Positions 63,011-64,000 of a stretch of 64,000 bases of DNA are shown in pieces. This DNA is from Methylocystis sp. IM3. Lineage in GTDB: Bacteria > Pseudomonadota > Alphaproteobacteria > Rhizobiales > Beijerinckiaceae. Made by a program: the position numbers and the translations under genes. Under the pieces are notes generated by a model. It saw only the letters and a program-made list of their open reading frames with translations, did not search any database and was not told where the DNA came from. Position 1 is the stretch's first letter, and each line of letters begins with the position of its first letter. The stretch spans positions 1,046,501 through 1,110,500 of the forward strand of contig NZ_JBBPBZ010000002.1 in the NCBI RefSeq assembly GCF_038070105.1, in the 5' to 3' direction.

Positions 63011-63934
63011 ATTCGCCCGAAGTCCCGACCCTCATCGGTTTCGAGCCTTTTCGCGCGCGCGGCGCAGACCACGCTTGCCAGACCCGCGGTTCTCTCGGGC
63101 CGGGGCGTGCATGGCGACCGGCCAGCCAGGGTGACGCTTCTTCCCGCCGCCGCAAATTCGGGCGTGGCGTTCAGCGTCGGCGGAGCCGAGTTGCGCGCCG
63201 ACTGGCGTGGGGTCGACGCCACGCAGATGCGCACGCGCCTCTCGTCCGGCGAGGCGAGCGTCTCGACCGTCGAGCATCTTCTCGCCGCGCTCGCCGGACT
63301 CGGCCTCGACAATGCGCTCGTTCTGGTCGAAGGCGACGAAGTTCCGGCCATGGACGGATCGGCTCAGGCTTTCGTCGAGGCGATCGACGAGGCGGGCGTC
63401 GTCGCGCTCGCCGCGCCGCGCGCCTGCCTGCGCGTCGTCAAGCCCGTGCGGGTCTCGCAGGGCGCCGCCTGGGCGGCCTTGATGCCGGCCGCGCGCGGCC
63501 TGAGTCTCGACGTGGAGATCGCCTTCGAGGGGCCGATCGGCCGCCAGCGGCGCAGACTGGCGCTGACGCCCCAGAGCTTTCGCGCCGAACTCGCGCGCGC
63601 CCGCAGCTTCGGCTTCCTGCGCGACGCGGAGCGTTTGTGGCGGGCGGGGCTCGCGCTCGGCGCCACTCTGGAAAATACCGTGGTGCTCGATGGCGAGACT
63701 GTGTTGAATCCGCAAGGATTGCGCTACGCCGACGAATGCCTGCGCCACAAGATGCTCGACGTGGTGGGCGACCTCGCCCTGGCCGGCGCCCCGATCGTCG
63801 GCGCTTTTCGCTCCTTCAGGGGCGGACACGGGCTCAATATGGCGCTGCTCGAGGCGGCGATGCAGGCGGGCGCGCTGGCGCGCGCGGAGGCCGCAGAGGC
63901 CAGCGAGCGGCCCATGCTTCAGCCCTCGCCATAA
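63011..63934 (+). CDS. lpxC: UDP-3-O-acyl-GlcNAc deacetylase LpxC, probable ATT start
   Basis: Zinc deacetylase committing to lipid A synthesis. 307 residues from the proposed start. STVEHLLAALAGLGLDNALV carries zinc ligand one, CLRHKMLDVVGDLALAG supplies the second histidine and the aspartate, and FRGGHGLNMALLE the catalytic histidine. The conserved beginning QTTLARPAVLSGRGVHG lies upstream of the first GTG (63107). Between the in-frame TAA at 62966 and that GTG there is no ATG, GTG or TTG. An ATT at 63011 lies 9 bases after GGGGGAGG and gives the family length. Shared downstream of ftsZ, as in many proteobacteria. Confidence 0.9.
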   Translation: MRPKSRPSSVSSLFARAAQTTLARPAVLSGRGVHGDRPARVTLLPAAANSGVAFSVGGAELRADWRGVDATQMRTRLSSGEASVSTVEHLLAALAGLGLDNALVLVEGDEVPAMDGSAQAFVEAIDEAGVVALAAPRACLRVVKPVRVSQGAAWAALMPAARGLSLDVEIAFEGPIGRQRRRLALTPQSFRAELARARSFGFLRDAERLWRAGLALGATLENTVVLDGETVLNPQGLRYADECLRHKMLDVVGDLALAGAPIVGAFRSFRGGHGLNMALLEAAMQAGALARAEAAEASERPMLQPSP

Positions 63935-64000
63935 TCTCGCCAGAAGAAAATCCTTCCTTCTCGCAGATCACTCTCCGTCGCAACGCGCAGCCAGCGCCGC

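Noticed and set aside
63107..63934. lpxC starting at GTG 63107
   Set aside because: It would remove conserved N-terminal residues that lie in frame just upstream, and no ribosome site precedes it.

Overview
The window looks like the chromosome of a Hyphomicrobiales (Rhizobiales) alphaproteobacterium. The evidence is a flagellar operon with FlbT, FlaF and the orphan regulator FtcR, perfect CtrA-type boxes (TTAA-N7-TTAA), a class I PHB synthase, a dcw division/cell-wall cluster with an FtsZ that has a long C-terminal linker, and GC-rich codon use. A type II methanotroph-like family (Methylocystaceae/Beijerinckiaceae) is plausible, but nothing in the window proves it.

Layout. 1-2.6 kb: DUF3775 protein, alanine dehydrogenase and ftcR with a CtrA box. 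2.6-11.3 kb and 25.6-28.5 kb: one flagellar operon on the minus strand, reading flgE-flgK-flgL-flaF-flbT-flgD-fliQ-flhA-fliR-(FliJ-like)-(FlgJ-like)-(FlgN-like)-(FliL-like). 11.31-25.63 kb: a foreign element of about 14.3 kb inside flgL. 28.6-42 kb: housekeeping genes, including a PilZ-like protein, a lipoprotein, phaC, minCDE with a CtrA box, an HPF/cold-shock fusion, kynU-kynA and priA. 42.1-42.5 kb: the RNase P RNA. 42.7-62.9 kb: the dcw cluster rsmH-ftsL-ftsI-murE-murF-mraY-murD-ftsW-murG-murC-murB-(membrane protein)-ddl-ftsQ-ftsA-ftsZ with a strong terminator, then lpxC.

The main discovery candidate is the element in flgL. Its ends are marked by a 13-bp direct repeat (GCCGAGATCGGCG) that encodes the ADLG codons of flgL. 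Joining the two flgL pieces across the repeat restores a normal 350-residue FlgL reading frame. The element carries a P4-type tyrosine integrase next to one end (split by one in-frame stop), arm-site-like repeats at both ends, a TerS-like DNA-binding gene behind a perfect 10-bp inverted repeat, a train of very small coupled ORFs ending in a phage internal-virion-like protein, an IHF-like subunit, an XRE repressor with its own operator, an AlpA-like HTH protein, a DUF3987 primase/helicase-type protein, an OB-fold SSB-like protein, and a small secreted protein behind a perfect CtrA box. No large terminase, portal, capsid or tail gene is present. This gene set and size resemble a phage satellite (PICI-like) more than a full prophage. 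Because its attachment site lies inside a gene needed for flagellar assembly, carriage should switch motility off and precise excision should restore it.

The dcw genes are tightly packed, with many ATGA overlaps, and build lipid II and the divisome. The min operon places the division site. CtrA boxes at ftcR, minC and the element suggest that motility, division-site choice and one element gene share cell-cycle timing. This is inferred from motifs only.
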